In this document: positions 1-7,059 of the stretch, in pieces
How positions within the stretch are numbered: position 1 is the stretch's first letter
How the letters are laid out: the number at the start of each line of letters is the position of its first letter
Origin: Herbiconiux gentiana
Lineage (GTDB): Bacteria; Actinomycetota; Actinomycetes; Actinomycetales; Microbacteriaceae
DNA length: 64,000 nucleotides
Direction: 5' to 3'
Assembly: GCF_024978135.1 (NCBI RefSeq)
Contig: NZ_JANTEZ010000004.1
Span: 186,001 to 250,000, forward strand
Translations under genes and position numbers: made by a program
The notes under the pieces: generated by a model
What the model was told of the DNA's origin: nothing
The model's database searches: none
Seen by the model: only the letters and a program-made list of their open reading frames with translations

Positions 1-1
1 G

Positions 2-466
2 TACGACCAGACGAACACCTCGAAGAGCCTGCTCCGCGCCCTCCAGGCGTCGACGTCGGGCGGGGTGCTGTGGATGAACGGCGACGTCGTCTTCTCCCCC
101 AGCGTGCTCGACCGCACCGTCGCCCTGATCGCCCGCGACCAGTCGTTCGTCACGGTGAACACCGCGAAGGTCTCCGACGAAGAGGTCAAGTACACCACCA
201 CCGCCGAGGGCTACATCGACGAGCTGTCGAAGACCGTCGTGGGCGGGCTCGGCGAGGCCGTGGGCATCAACTACATCTCCTCGCGCGACAAGGCGGCGTT
301 CATCCGCCACCTGCAGCGCGTGAACGACCAGGACTACTTCGAGCGCGGCCTCGAGCTCGCCATCGAGAAAGACGGCGTGCTCGTCGAGCCGATCGACATC
401 AGCGACCTGTACGCGGTCGAGGTCGACTTCGCCGAAGACCTGGAGCGCGCGAACCTCTTCGTGTGA
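2..466 (+). CDS. Nucleotidyltransferase, C-terminal part (cut by window edge)
   Basis: The gene runs in from outside the window; an open frame is readable from base 2 and ends in TGA at 464-466. The readable part contains an LWMNGDVVF stretch, in which the acidic residue after a hydrophobic strand is the metal-binding position of nucleotide-sugar pyrophosphorylase folds. A late E-x-D-F-x-E-D-L-E-R-A segment resembles the C-terminus of LicC/phosphocholine-cytidylyltransferase-like enzymes. Such enzymes make NDP- or CDP-activated precursors for surface polymers. A polysaccharide exporter follows 95 bp later on the same strand, so a role in cell-wall polymer synthesis is inferred. Substrate is not visible. 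An internal GTG at 65 is not the true start, because the frame is open upstream. Confidence 0.7.
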   Translation, partial: YDQTNTSKSLLRALQASTSGGVLWMNGDVVFSPSVLDRTVALIARDQSFVTVNTAKVSDEEVKYTTTAEGYIDELSKTVVGGLGEAVGINYISSRDKAAFIRHLQRVNDQDYFERGLELAIEKDGVLVEPIDISDLYAVEVDFAEDLERANLFV

Positions 467-561
467 GCCGGGCGCCCGCGTGGCCGGGCATCCGTGTGAG
501 CCGGGCATCCGGCTGGGCTCCGCGTTAGGCTGAGGCGTCAGTCGACGAAAGGGCACCATCC

Positions 562-1365
562 GTGAGCGCAGCGACACAGCTGCCGCCGGCGCGCAAGGGC
601 GGCGGATGGTCGCGCTACCGTCATTCGCTCTGGCTGCTGACCCGCCGAGATCTCCGGGTGCGCTACTCGACGTCCGCGCTCGGCTACGTCTGGTCGATCC
701 TCGACCCGCTTGTCATGGCGGGCATCTACTGGTTCGTGTTCACGCAGGTGTTCCAGCGCCCCGTCGGAGCCGAGCCCTACATCGTCTTCCTGCTCTCGGC
801 CCTGCTGCCGTGGATGTGGTTCAACGGCTCCGTCTCCGACTCGACGCGGGCGTTCCTTCGTGAGGCGAAGCTCATCCGCTCGACGAAGATCCCGCGCACC
901 ATCTGGGTGAACCGCCTCGTGCTCTCCAAGGGCATCGAGTTCGTCGCGAGCATCCCGGTGCTCGCCTTCTTCGCCGTCTTCTCGGGTGCGGCCGTGAACG
1001 TCGACCTCGTCTGGTTCCCGCTCGGCATCCTGCTGCAGGCGGTGCTCACCGTCGGGGTCACCCTCATCGTCGCGCCGCTCGTGGTGTTCTTCCGCGACCT
1101 CGAGCGGGCCGTGAAGCTCGCGCTGCGCTTCCTGTTCTACGCCTCGCCCATCATCTACGGCACCCACGACCTGCCGGCCGAGCTGCAGGGCTGGGCGGCC
1201 TTCAACCCGCTGAGCGGCGTCTTCTCGCTCTACCGGGCGGGCTTTTTCCCCGACCAGCTCGACTGGTACCAGGTGGGCGTCGGCGGCCTGATGTCCCTGG
1301 TGCTGCTCGCGATCGGCGTCCTCGTCTTCCAGCGCTCGGAGCGCTCCGTGCTGAAGGAGATCTGA
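562..1365 (+). CDS. ABC transporter permease, polysaccharide/polyol-phosphate export (Wzm/TagG type)
   Basis: A 267-residue membrane protein with about six hydrophobic segments. It opens with a cytoplasmic arm that contains W-S-R-Y-R-H-S-L-W-L-L-T-R-R-D-L-x-V-R-Y, the N-terminal amphipathic signature of ABC-2 polysaccharide exporters. These export undecaprenyl-linked wall polymers (teichoic-acid-like or O-antigen-like) across the membrane. The GTG start at 562 is preceded by AAAGGG. The stop TGA overlaps the next gene's ATG (1363-1367, TGATG), so translation of permease and ATPase is coupled. Family assignment is strong; the exported polymer is unknown. Confidence 0.9.
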   Translation: MSAATQLPPARKGGGWSRYRHSLWLLTRRDLRVRYSTSALGYVWSILDPLVMAGIYWFVFTQVFQRPVGAEPYIVFLLSALLPWMWFNGSVSDSTRAFLREAKLIRSTKIPRTIWVNRLVLSKGIEFVASIPVLAFFAVFSGAAVNVDLVWFPLGILLQAVLTVGVTLIVAPLVVFFRDLERAVKLALRFLFYASPIIYGTHDLPAELQGWAAFNPLSGVFSLYRAGFFPDQLDWYQVGVGGLMSLVLLAIGVLVFQRSERSVLKEI

Positions 1366-2138
1366 TGGGCGACGTCGGTTCGGGGGCGGCGCGGCAGGTG
1401 GCGGCGGGTCACGACGTCATCGCCGTGGAGAAGGTGGGCATCCGCTTCAAACGCAACCGCCGGGCCCGCCGCAGCTTCAAGGACCTGTTCGCCGGGCGCA
1501 CCCGTCGCTCGCGCCCCGACGAGTTCTGGGCGCTGCGCGACGTGAGTTTCACGGTGAAGCAGGGCGAGGCCATCGGCGTGATCGGCCGCAACGGCCAGGG
1601 CAAGTCGACCCTGCTGAAGCTCGTCGCCGAGGTCGTGCTGCCCGACGAGGGGCGTGTCGGCGTGTTCGAGGGCGTGGCGCCGCTGATCGAGATCACCGGC
1701 GGCTTCGTCGACGACCTCTCGGTGCGCGACAACGTCTATCTCACGGCGGGCCTGCACGGCATGACCCGCAAGGAGGTCGACGCCCGCTTCGAGTCGATCA
1801 TCGACTTCGCCGAGATCGGTGACTTCCTCGACACCCCGTACAAGCATCTGTCGAGCGGGATGCGCGTGCGCATCGCCTTCTCGGTCATCGCACAGCTCGA
1901 GGAGCCGATCATCCTGGTCGACGAGGTGTTGGCGGTGGGCGACAAGGGTTTCCGCGAGAAGTGCTACCGGCGCATCGAGGAGCTGCTGGCCGGCGGCCGC
2001 ACCCTGTTCTTCGTCTCGCACAACGAGCGCGACCTGCGCCGGTTCTGCACCAGGGGCCTGTACCTCGACAAGGGCCGCCTCGTGTTCGACGGCCCGATCG
2101 ACGACGCCCTGGCGAGATACGCGGCCGACACCGCCTGA
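1365..2138 (+). CDS. ABC transporter ATP-binding protein, polysaccharide export (Wzt/TagH type)
   Basis: A 257-residue ATPase partner of the preceding permease. Walker A is GRNGQGKS at residues 74-81, the signature LSSGM is at about 162-166, Walker B IILVDE at about 182-187, and the H-loop SHN at about 218-220. The extended N-terminus before the first strand and the invariant D-E-V-L-A-V-G-D are typical of Wzt/TagH proteins. At 257 residues it lacks the C-terminal carbohydrate-recognition domain found in some Wzt proteins, so export should not depend on a capped chain end. It energises export of the wall polymer whose precursor is presumably made by the nucleotidyltransferase upstream. Confidence 0.93.
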   Translation: MGDVGSGAARQVAAGHDVIAVEKVGIRFKRNRRARRSFKDLFAGRTRRSRPDEFWALRDVSFTVKQGEAIGVIGRNGQGKSTLLKLVAEVVLPDEGRVGVFEGVAPLIEITGGFVDDLSVRDNVYLTAGLHGMTRKEVDARFESIIDFAEIGDFLDTPYKHLSSGMRVRIAFSVIAQLEEPIILVDEVLAVGDKGFREKCYRRIEELLAGGRTLFFVSHNERDLRRFCTRGLYLDKGRLVFDGPIDDALARYAADTA

Positions 2139-2251
2139 GGCGCGTCGACCACTCCCGCACCGGGCTGTGCATATCCCGATTCCATCCACAGCCGGGCTCC
2201 GACCGGCCCCCGACGGCCCCTACCGTCAGTGGCACCCGGTGATATTGCCTC

Positions 2252-2557
2252 ATGGCCACCACCCCCATCGCGCGTCCCCGATCCAGTCCGCTCGCCTACC
2301 GGGTCCCGCTCCGGCTCGACCGCCGCGGCGCCCCGTCGCGCTACCTCCTGAAGAACGTCGGCGACGAACCGCTCCGCGGCCTCTCGTTCAGCCTCCTCGG
2401 CGCCGGCCTCATGAAGGCGAGCCCCCCGCTGCTGCTCGCACCTGGCCAGGAGGTGCGGCTGTCCATCCGCGGCGCCACGCTGCCGCTCACGGCGGTGCTG
2501 GTGGTGCGGTGGTTCCGGCCGAACGGCGACGAGTACCTGTGGCGGGTGAGCTTTTGA
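2252..2557 (+). CDS. Small protein of unknown function
   Basis: A 101-residue basic protein with no signal peptide or membrane segment. It has a beta-rich look: alternating hydrophobic strands, a central A-P-G-Q-E-V-R-L-S-I segment, and a C-terminal V-R-W-F-R-P-N-G-D-E-Y-L-W-R-V-S-F. That pattern resembles a small immunoglobulin-like or beta-sandwich fold, but I recognise no family. It lies 113 bp after the ABC exporter on the same strand and may or may not share its transcript. The ATG at 2252 is preceded by a T/A-rich GATATT but no clear Shine-Dalgarno. Confidence 0.6.
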   Translation: MATTPIARPRSSPLAYRVPLRLDRRGAPSRYLLKNVGDEPLRGLSFSLLGAGLMKASPPLLLAPGQEVRLSIRGATLPLTAVLVVRWFRPNGDEYLWRVSF

Positions 2558-2633
2558 GGGGGCTGGCGGGTGGCGCGGCGCGCCAGGCGCGCTCGGCGGG
2601 CTTGGTCCGCGCGGCTGCAGGCGGCGGCTGGGC

Positions 2634-2936
2634 CTACGCCGTGCCGCCGTTCTCGCGGGCGCGGATCAAGTCGGCCACCGTCACCTTGTGCGGCCGATCA
2701 GGCAGCATGTCGGGCGTCATCCCGTCGATCAGCACGGCGGGGTTCAGGTTCAGGGCTCCCGCGATGCGCAGAATGGTGTGCAGCGACGGATTCGCCTGGC
2801 CGCGCTCGATCTTGCCCAGATTTGTGAAGTGCAGCCCCGCGAGCTCGGCCAGTTCCATCTGGTTGATCGCGAAGCGCTGGCGCTCCTCCCGAATGCGGGT
2901 GCCCAGCAGCCGGGCCGCATCGGAGTTCGAAGTCAC
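2634..2936 (-). CDS. XRE-family helix-turn-helix regulator
   Basis: A 100-residue DNA-binding protein made of little more than an HTH_3 domain. Residues about 12-65 read R-I-R-E-E-R ... Q-M-E-L-A-E-L-A-G-L-H-F-T-N-L-G-K-I-E-R-G-Q-A-N-P-S-L-H-T-I-L-R-I-A, a standard Cro/C1 fold. The short C-terminal tail carries no ligand-binding domain. It is transcribed towards the exporter genes and stands alone, with 108 bp separating it from the ATP-grasp gene's end. Its target is not evident. Confidence 0.85.
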   Translation of the reverse strand: MTSNSDAARLLGTRIREERQRFAINQMELAELAGLHFTNLGKIERGQANPSLHTILRIAGALNLNPAVLIDGMTPDMLPDRPHKVTVADLIRARENGGTA

Positions 2937-3044
2937 ACCCCATGCCTACCTGCCCCATGCTCAGGCAACCAGAGCACCCCCAACGCATGTGTTCCGACCT
3001 CACGCGTCTACGCCGAACCGGTTAGCGTGGGTCGAGGCCGCGCA

Positions 3045-5960
3045 TCACAAGCCGTAGCGTTCGAGGAGCGGCACGGCCACCCGGGTCAGCACGGTTTCGA
3101 GAACACCCCACGCGGCTCGTCGACGCCACGGCAGATGCCGCACGTAGACCGCGGTGTACTCGAGTTCGGCCTCGCCTCCGCGGTGGCGCTTGAAGTCGGC
3201 GACCCCGCTCGAGGCGTGCAGCTCGGCGCCCTCGTCGTGGGCCTTGCGGGCGACGAGCCAGCTGAGCATCCGGTACAGCCCCGTCTCGGGCGGGAGGCCG
3301 GTGTCGTAGCCGAAGACGGGTGCGGCGAGGAAACCGTGCGCGGTGCGCGTGCCCATCACGCCGTCGATGCGCCCGGCTGCCGGCCCGCTCCCCCGCACGA
3401 GCAGCGTGAAGTCGAGGAACCCGCTCCGCTGCGCCGCCGCGACGAACGCCGGCGTGTAGGCGGGGTTCAGGCGCGAGTACTTGTCGAGGTAGAGCAGGCG
3501 GTAGAGCTCCACGATGCGTTCGCGCGTCGCCAGGTCGGAGGCGCCGGTGCGCGGGTCGATCGGCGCCGGGACCGCGACGTACCCCGACCGCTCGAAGAGC
3601 GCGCGGTCGCGCCGCACGTCGCGGAGCCCCTGCCACCCGCCGTCGCGGGAGGGCACGAAGAAGACGCTCCGCGACGGGAGCAGCCGGTATCCGCTGCGCC
3701 GCAGCGTGTCCGGCAGCAGCTGTCCGCGCCCGTGCACGCTCCGCCAGCCGATGGCACGACCCGGATGCTCGTGCCGCAGCCGCGCCGTCACCTCCTGCAC
3801 CTCCCGCTCCCTCACATTGGGCAGCAAATTGGTCGACACGAGCCCGTTGCCCACCAGCACCACGTCATCGACCCGCGCCGCATCGAGGATCACCCCGAGC
3901 CCGCGCAGCAGCAGGCCCGCCGCCCGGCGCACCCCAGGCGATCGCAGCTCGCCGAGCTCCTCACGGGCGTAGTCGACGTAGTGGGTGAAGGGTGAGACGA
4001 CGTAGCTCGGGGTGGGGTGGGCGGTCGCGGCCGGCCGGGAGGTCGCGGTCGGCTGAGAGTTCGCGGTCGGGTGCGAGTTCGCGGTCGGGTGCGAGTTCGC
4101 GGTCGCGGTCGGGTGCGAGTTCGCGGTCGGGTGCGCGGTCGCGGCCAGCTCGGAGGTCCCGGCTGACCCGAAGGTCTCGGCCGATTCGGGGGTCCCGGCC
4201 GGCCGGGAGGTCCGGGTTGGCCCGGAGGCCCCGGTCGCCTGGGACCTCGCGACCGCGGTCGCGTTGGCCGTAGGGGCGTCGTGTCCGTCCTGTCGCGGCC
4301 TCGAGCTGCTGCCCCTTCGGCCCGATCTTCGGCGGTGTGTCGAGACCGTCAGCGGAAGCTCGTGGGGGCCCACCTGCACGGTGCCGAGTTCCGACGTCGC
4401 GTTCGTCACCGCGGCGGAGACGCCCCCTTCGGCAGCGATCGCGTCGACGAGCGCCCGCGCCCAGCCGGTTCGTTCGGAGTGGGCGCCGGTCTGAGCATCC
4501 GGCGCCAGTGGGGACTCGGAGGGAAAAGGCTCGCCGTTCCACTCGAGGTCGAAGGTCGAGGCCGCGAGGAGGCCCGCGTGGGCTCGGCGGGCTTGTCGCA
4601 GTTGCTCCGCGAGCGAGCGGAGCAGGGACGCGAGCGGGATACGGTCCTCGGAGGGTCGCAGCGCATTTGGATAACGCAGCTGCTTCACGTAGGTAGACAA
4701 CTGCGCACCGCGGGCGGCGAGCGGCGGATATATCGCGTGTGGGAGACCCAGCCGGCGGGTGGCATGGGAGGCCTCGATGGGCGGCGGCGGGGTCTGCGCA
4801 CCGTCTGCTCGTCGTGAGTCCGTCGGCAGATCTCCTCCAGAGCCCATCAGGCGGGCCGCGGCTCGGCCGTTCGCGGGGGGTGACGGCGTCGAAAGAGGTG
4901 GTGGGGCGGCGGGGGTGTTCAGGAACGCGCGGGCGAGGTGGTCGCCGGGGGCGAAGAGGTGGATACCGCTCGTCGCCCGCGGGTTGCATTCGAGCACCAC
5001 GACGGGTGACTCGGGGTGGTCGGGGCGGTGGATCAGGTCGAGGCCGAATTGTCCGGTGAGGGTGAGGGCCTCGGCGAGCCGGTCTGCGATGCGTCGCGCC
5101 TCGCGCATGGCCGGGGCCGCCGGGTCGAGCCGCTCGAACGCGACGCCGGCGCCTGTGTCACCGCCCCGACCGGCCCGCCAGACCGGGCGGTAGGCCACGA
5201 AGGCGGTGAGCCGACCGTCTAGCGCGACCGCGTAGGTGCAGAACTCCTGGCCCGCCACGTGCTCCTGCAGCACCCACCGTTCGAGGCGGGTGACCCGAGG
5301 CAGGTGCGGGAGGGGCTCGTGTGGCTCGATCACGCGGGTGCGGGTGCCGAATCGCGAGAACGCGGGCTTGAGCACGAGTCGCGGGGGCAGCGACGGCGGC
5401 GTGGCGTTCAGGTTTCCACCTTCTGATCCAGTCGCGGCTCCGCGGGTGCGTTCGTTCAGGTTCTCGCCGTGCGATCCGGCTATGGCTTCTCGGGTGCGCT
5501 CGCGAGCTCGGGTGCGGTGGCGCCAGGCGGTCGCCGAGTCGATGACCTCGGTGAGGGGATGCGGGAGGTCCAGCTCCGCCAGGAGACCGGCGAACTCCGC
5601 CTTGTCGTGCAGCCGGCGCAGGACGTCGGGCGGCGGCGCGAACAGCAGCTCGCGGAGCCGCCCCCGGGCCGGCACCCCTGCCGACGGATCGGCCGCCGCG
5701 GCGAGCCAGAACGTCTCCTCGCAGGTGGGCACGATGAGATCGACGTCGTGCCGACGGGCGATGCCCTCGACGGCCGCCGCGAACTCGTCCGAGCGGAATC
5801 GAGGCGACGGAACCCGGTACGCCGCCGAGACCGCCTTCGATGCCGCGGTGATCGTCGGCTGACTGTCGGCCACGACCACGGTGACCCCGTCGTCGGCGAA
5901 GCGCCGCGCGAGATCGAGCGTGGCGGGCGCCCGCGCCCCGGTCAGCAGAACCGCTGTCAT
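3045..5960 (-). CDS. ATP-grasp ligase fused to GNAT/FemAB-like acyltransferase domain
   Basis: A 971-residue two-domain protein. Residues 1 to about 370 form an ATP-grasp enzyme: an N-terminal Rossmann-like start (V-L-L-T-G-A-R-A-P-A-T-L-D-L-A-R), an E-E-T-F strand, a W-V-L-Q-E-H-V-A-G hinge, and the metal-binding G-Q-F-G-L-D-L ... V-V-L-E-C-N-P-R-A-T-S-G. Residues from about 650 to the end resemble GNAT/FemAB-type aminoacyl or acyl transferases (Y-R-L-L-Y-L-D-K-Y-S-R-L-N-P and an F-K-R-H-R-G C-terminal motif). Between them lies a disordered linker with six-residue repeats (ANSHPT) at residues about 600-640; two further low-complexity inserts interrupt the ATP-grasp part at about 150-190 and 355-405. 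The ATG at 5958-5960 overlaps the stop of the upstream SRPBCC gene (ATGA). A role in ligating an amino or acyl group to a small molecule or envelope component is inferred. Confidence 0.8.
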   Translation of the reverse strand: MTAVLLTGARAPATLDLARRFADDGVTVVVADSQPTITAASKAVSAAYRVPSPRFRSDEFAAAVEGIARRHDVDLIVPTCEETFWLAAAADPSAGVPARGRLRELLFAPPPDVLRRLHDKAEFAGLLAELDLPHPLTEVIDSATAWRHRTRARERTREAIAGSHGENLNERTRGAATGSEGGNLNATPPSLPPRLVLKPAFSRFGTRTRVIEPHEPLPHLPRVTRLERWVLQEHVAGQEFCTYAVALDGRLTAFVAYRPVWRAGRGGDTGAGVAFERLDPAAPAMREARRIADRLAEALTLTGQFGLDLIHRPDHPESPVVVLECNPRATSGIHLFAPGDHLARAFLNTPAAPPPLSTPSPPANGRAAARLMGSGGDLPTDSRRADGAQTPPPPIEASHATRRLGLPHAIYPPLAARGAQLSTYVKQLRYPNALRPSEDRIPLASLLRSLAEQLRQARRAHAGLLAASTFDLEWNGEPFPSESPLAPDAQTGAHSERTGWARALVDAIAAEGGVSAAVTNATSELGTVQVGPHELPLTVSTHRRRSGRRGSSSRPRQDGHDAPTANATAVARSQATGASGPTRTSRPAGTPESAETFGSAGTSELAATAHPTANSHPTATANSHPTANSHPTANSQPTATSRPAATAHPTPSYVVSPFTHYVDYAREELGELRSPGVRRAAGLLLRGLGVILDAARVDDVVLVGNGLVSTNLLPNVREREVQEVTARLRHEHPGRAIGWRSVHGRGQLLPDTLRRSGYRLLPSRSVFFVPSRDGGWQGLRDVRRDRALFERSGYVAVPAPIDPRTGASDLATRERIVELYRLLYLDKYSRLNPAYTPAFVAAAQRSGFLDFTLLVRGSGPAAGRIDGVMGTRTAHGFLAAPVFGYDTGLPPETGLYRMLSWLVARKAHDEGAELHASSGVADFKRHRGGEAELEYTAVYVRHLPWRRRAAWGVLETVLTRVAVPLLERYGL
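4040..4145. repeat. 18-bp coding minisatellite in the ATP-grasp fusion linker
   Basis: About five imperfect copies of GCGGTCGGGTGCGAGTTC, read on the minus strand as the six-residue unit A-N-S-H-P-T. Unit length is six codons, so copy-number change keeps frame. Related degenerate units continue to about 4260. Confidence 0.85.
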
Positions 5961-6529
5961 GCGGTGGGGCGCGGACCGCTCGAGTCCGGCGCGTCGGCGC
6001 GGGGCCTGCGGGCGGGCGGCTGGTAACCGTCGGTGCCGTGCGCCGCGGCGACGCAGACGGCCATGCTGCGGCGCATGTAGGCGCGCCAGATGGGGCCGAT
6101 CAAGTGCGCGACCACGAAGCGGCGGCCGGGCAGCGGGCGAAAGCCGTAGGTCCAGCGGATGCGCGAGCCCTCGCCAGACGGCCCGGCCGGCTCGAAGCGC
6201 CAGTGCGCCTCGGCGTCGGACACGAGATGCGCGAGGGTCTTCGTGTAATCGGTCACGGTGTAGTCGAAGCGGCCCGGAGCATCCGGATGCGTGGGCGGCT
6301 CGTAGACGTCGAGGTGCTCGCGGAAGCGGCTGCCGTCGGACAGGTGCACCGTTCGGGTGCGGCCCGGGGTGTCCCACGGGCCGGTCGCGTCGGTGACGCC
6401 CGTCACCCCCGGCAGCACGAGGAAGCGGTGGAAGAGCGTGCTGTCGTCCCGCGGGACGACCCGTGCGAAGGCGACCGCCGCCGGCACCGCCGTCTCGCCG
6501 ACGGCCTCGAACAGGACGAGCTGCTGCAT
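5957..6529 (-). CDS. SRPBCC (START/Bet v1-like) family protein
   Basis: A 190-residue single-domain protein. The pattern V-P-A-A-V-A-F-A-R-V-V-P-R-D ... F-D-Y-T-V-T-D-Y-T-K-T-L-A-H ... A-H-W-R-F-E-P ... G-S-R-I-R-W-T-Y-G-F-R-P-L-P-G-R-R is that of polyketide-cyclase/START-like ligand-binding folds, which bind a hydrophobic ligand in a helix-grip cavity. The last about 25 residues are a charged tail. The gene overlaps the ATP-grasp fusion by four bases, so the two are co-translated and probably act on the same small molecule. Start: TACGGT at 6536-6541 followed by six bases and ATG suggests a leaderless transcript. Confidence 0.8.
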   Translation of the reverse strand: MQQLVLFEAVGETAVPAAVAFARVVPRDDSTLFHRFLVLPGVTGVTDATGPWDTPGRTRTVHLSDGSRFREHLDVYEPPTHPDAPGRFDYTVTDYTKTLAHLVSDAEAHWRFEPAGPSGEGSRIRWTYGFRPLPGRRFVVAHLIGPIWRAYMRRSMAVCVAAAHGTDGYQPPARRPRADAPDSSGPRPTA

Positions 6530-6535
6530 GTGCTC

Positions 6536-6541
6536 ACCGTA
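6536..6541 (-). promoter_or_regulatory. -10 box of the SRPBCC/ATP-grasp operon
   Basis: TACGGT on the minus strand, six bases upstream of the ATG at 6529. No convincing -35 box. Confidence 0.5.
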
Positions 6542-6666
6542 GCGCGGGCAGCCGCGACACGGCCCTGAACCTGGCCGCCGTCCGCCACCGGTTCGGGCTG
6601 GTCGTCGTCGGTTGGGATGGTCGGAGCCGACCTGTTTCGGAGGTGGGATCGGACCTGTGCCTCCCC

Positions 6667-6672
6667 TACGCT
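6667..6672 (+). promoter_or_regulatory. -10 box, leaderless
   Basis: TACGCT, followed by GTGGGC and then the ATG at 6679. Confidence 0.5.
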
Positions 6673-6678
6673 GTGGGC

Positions 6679-6969
6679 ATGCCTTCGTACCGCGTGACCA
6701 TGATCCTCGGATCGCTCGAACTCGGCGTGCGCCCGGAGGAGGTGCTGCCGACGCTGACGCAGGCCATCGCGGACTTCACCACGGTCGAGGCGTCCGACGT
6801 GGCAGTCGTGAAGGGGTCGCCGCGCGTCGTGGTGCGGTTCACGGCCGACACCGACGAGGCCGCCTACCTCATCGCCGAGCAGGGCGTCGACGGGTCGCGG
6901 GTGTCGGTGGAGCCGATCGCCTGGCAGATCACGCGGCGGGTCGGCGGCTCGTGGGAGCTGCTCGAGTAG
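6679..6969 (+). CDS. Small conserved-looking protein of unknown function
   Basis: A 96-residue acidic protein, soluble, with alternating strands and helices. It opens M-P-S-Y-R-V-T-M-I-L-G-S-L and has an E-V-L-P-T-L-T-Q-A-I-A-D-F-T-T-V-E-A-S-D helix followed by strand pairs (V-V-V-R-F-T-A-D-T-D-E-A-A-Y-L-I-A-E). This suggests a small ferredoxin-like or ACT-like alpha/beta fold, but no family is recognised. The start is set by the -10-like TACGCT only six bases upstream, with no Shine-Dalgarno. It stands alone, divergent from the SRPBCC gene and convergent with the large nuclease/helicase. Confidence 0.7.
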   Translation: MPSYRVTMILGSLELGVRPEEVLPTLTQAIADFTTVEASDVAVVKGSPRVVVRFTADTDEAAYLIAEQGVDGSRVSVEPIAWQITRRVGGSWELLE

Positions 6970-7059
6970 GACGCTGCGCGCCCGCCAGCCGCCTCGCCCA
7001 ATCGGCCGCTGACGTCGTGGTTGGCCAGACGCCGCCGACGTGGGTCAGCCGCGGGTGGG

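Noticed and set aside
538-1167. Long antisense frames throughout, for example here opposite the ABC permease
   Set aside because: Arg/Pro/Ala-rich shadows of GC-rich codons with no family features.
5961-6377. N-terminal extension of the ATP-grasp fusion to 6377
   Set aside because: The extra residues are Arg/Pro/His-rich and overlap the SRPBCC gene on the same strand; the ATGA overlap at 5957-5960 gives a natural start.
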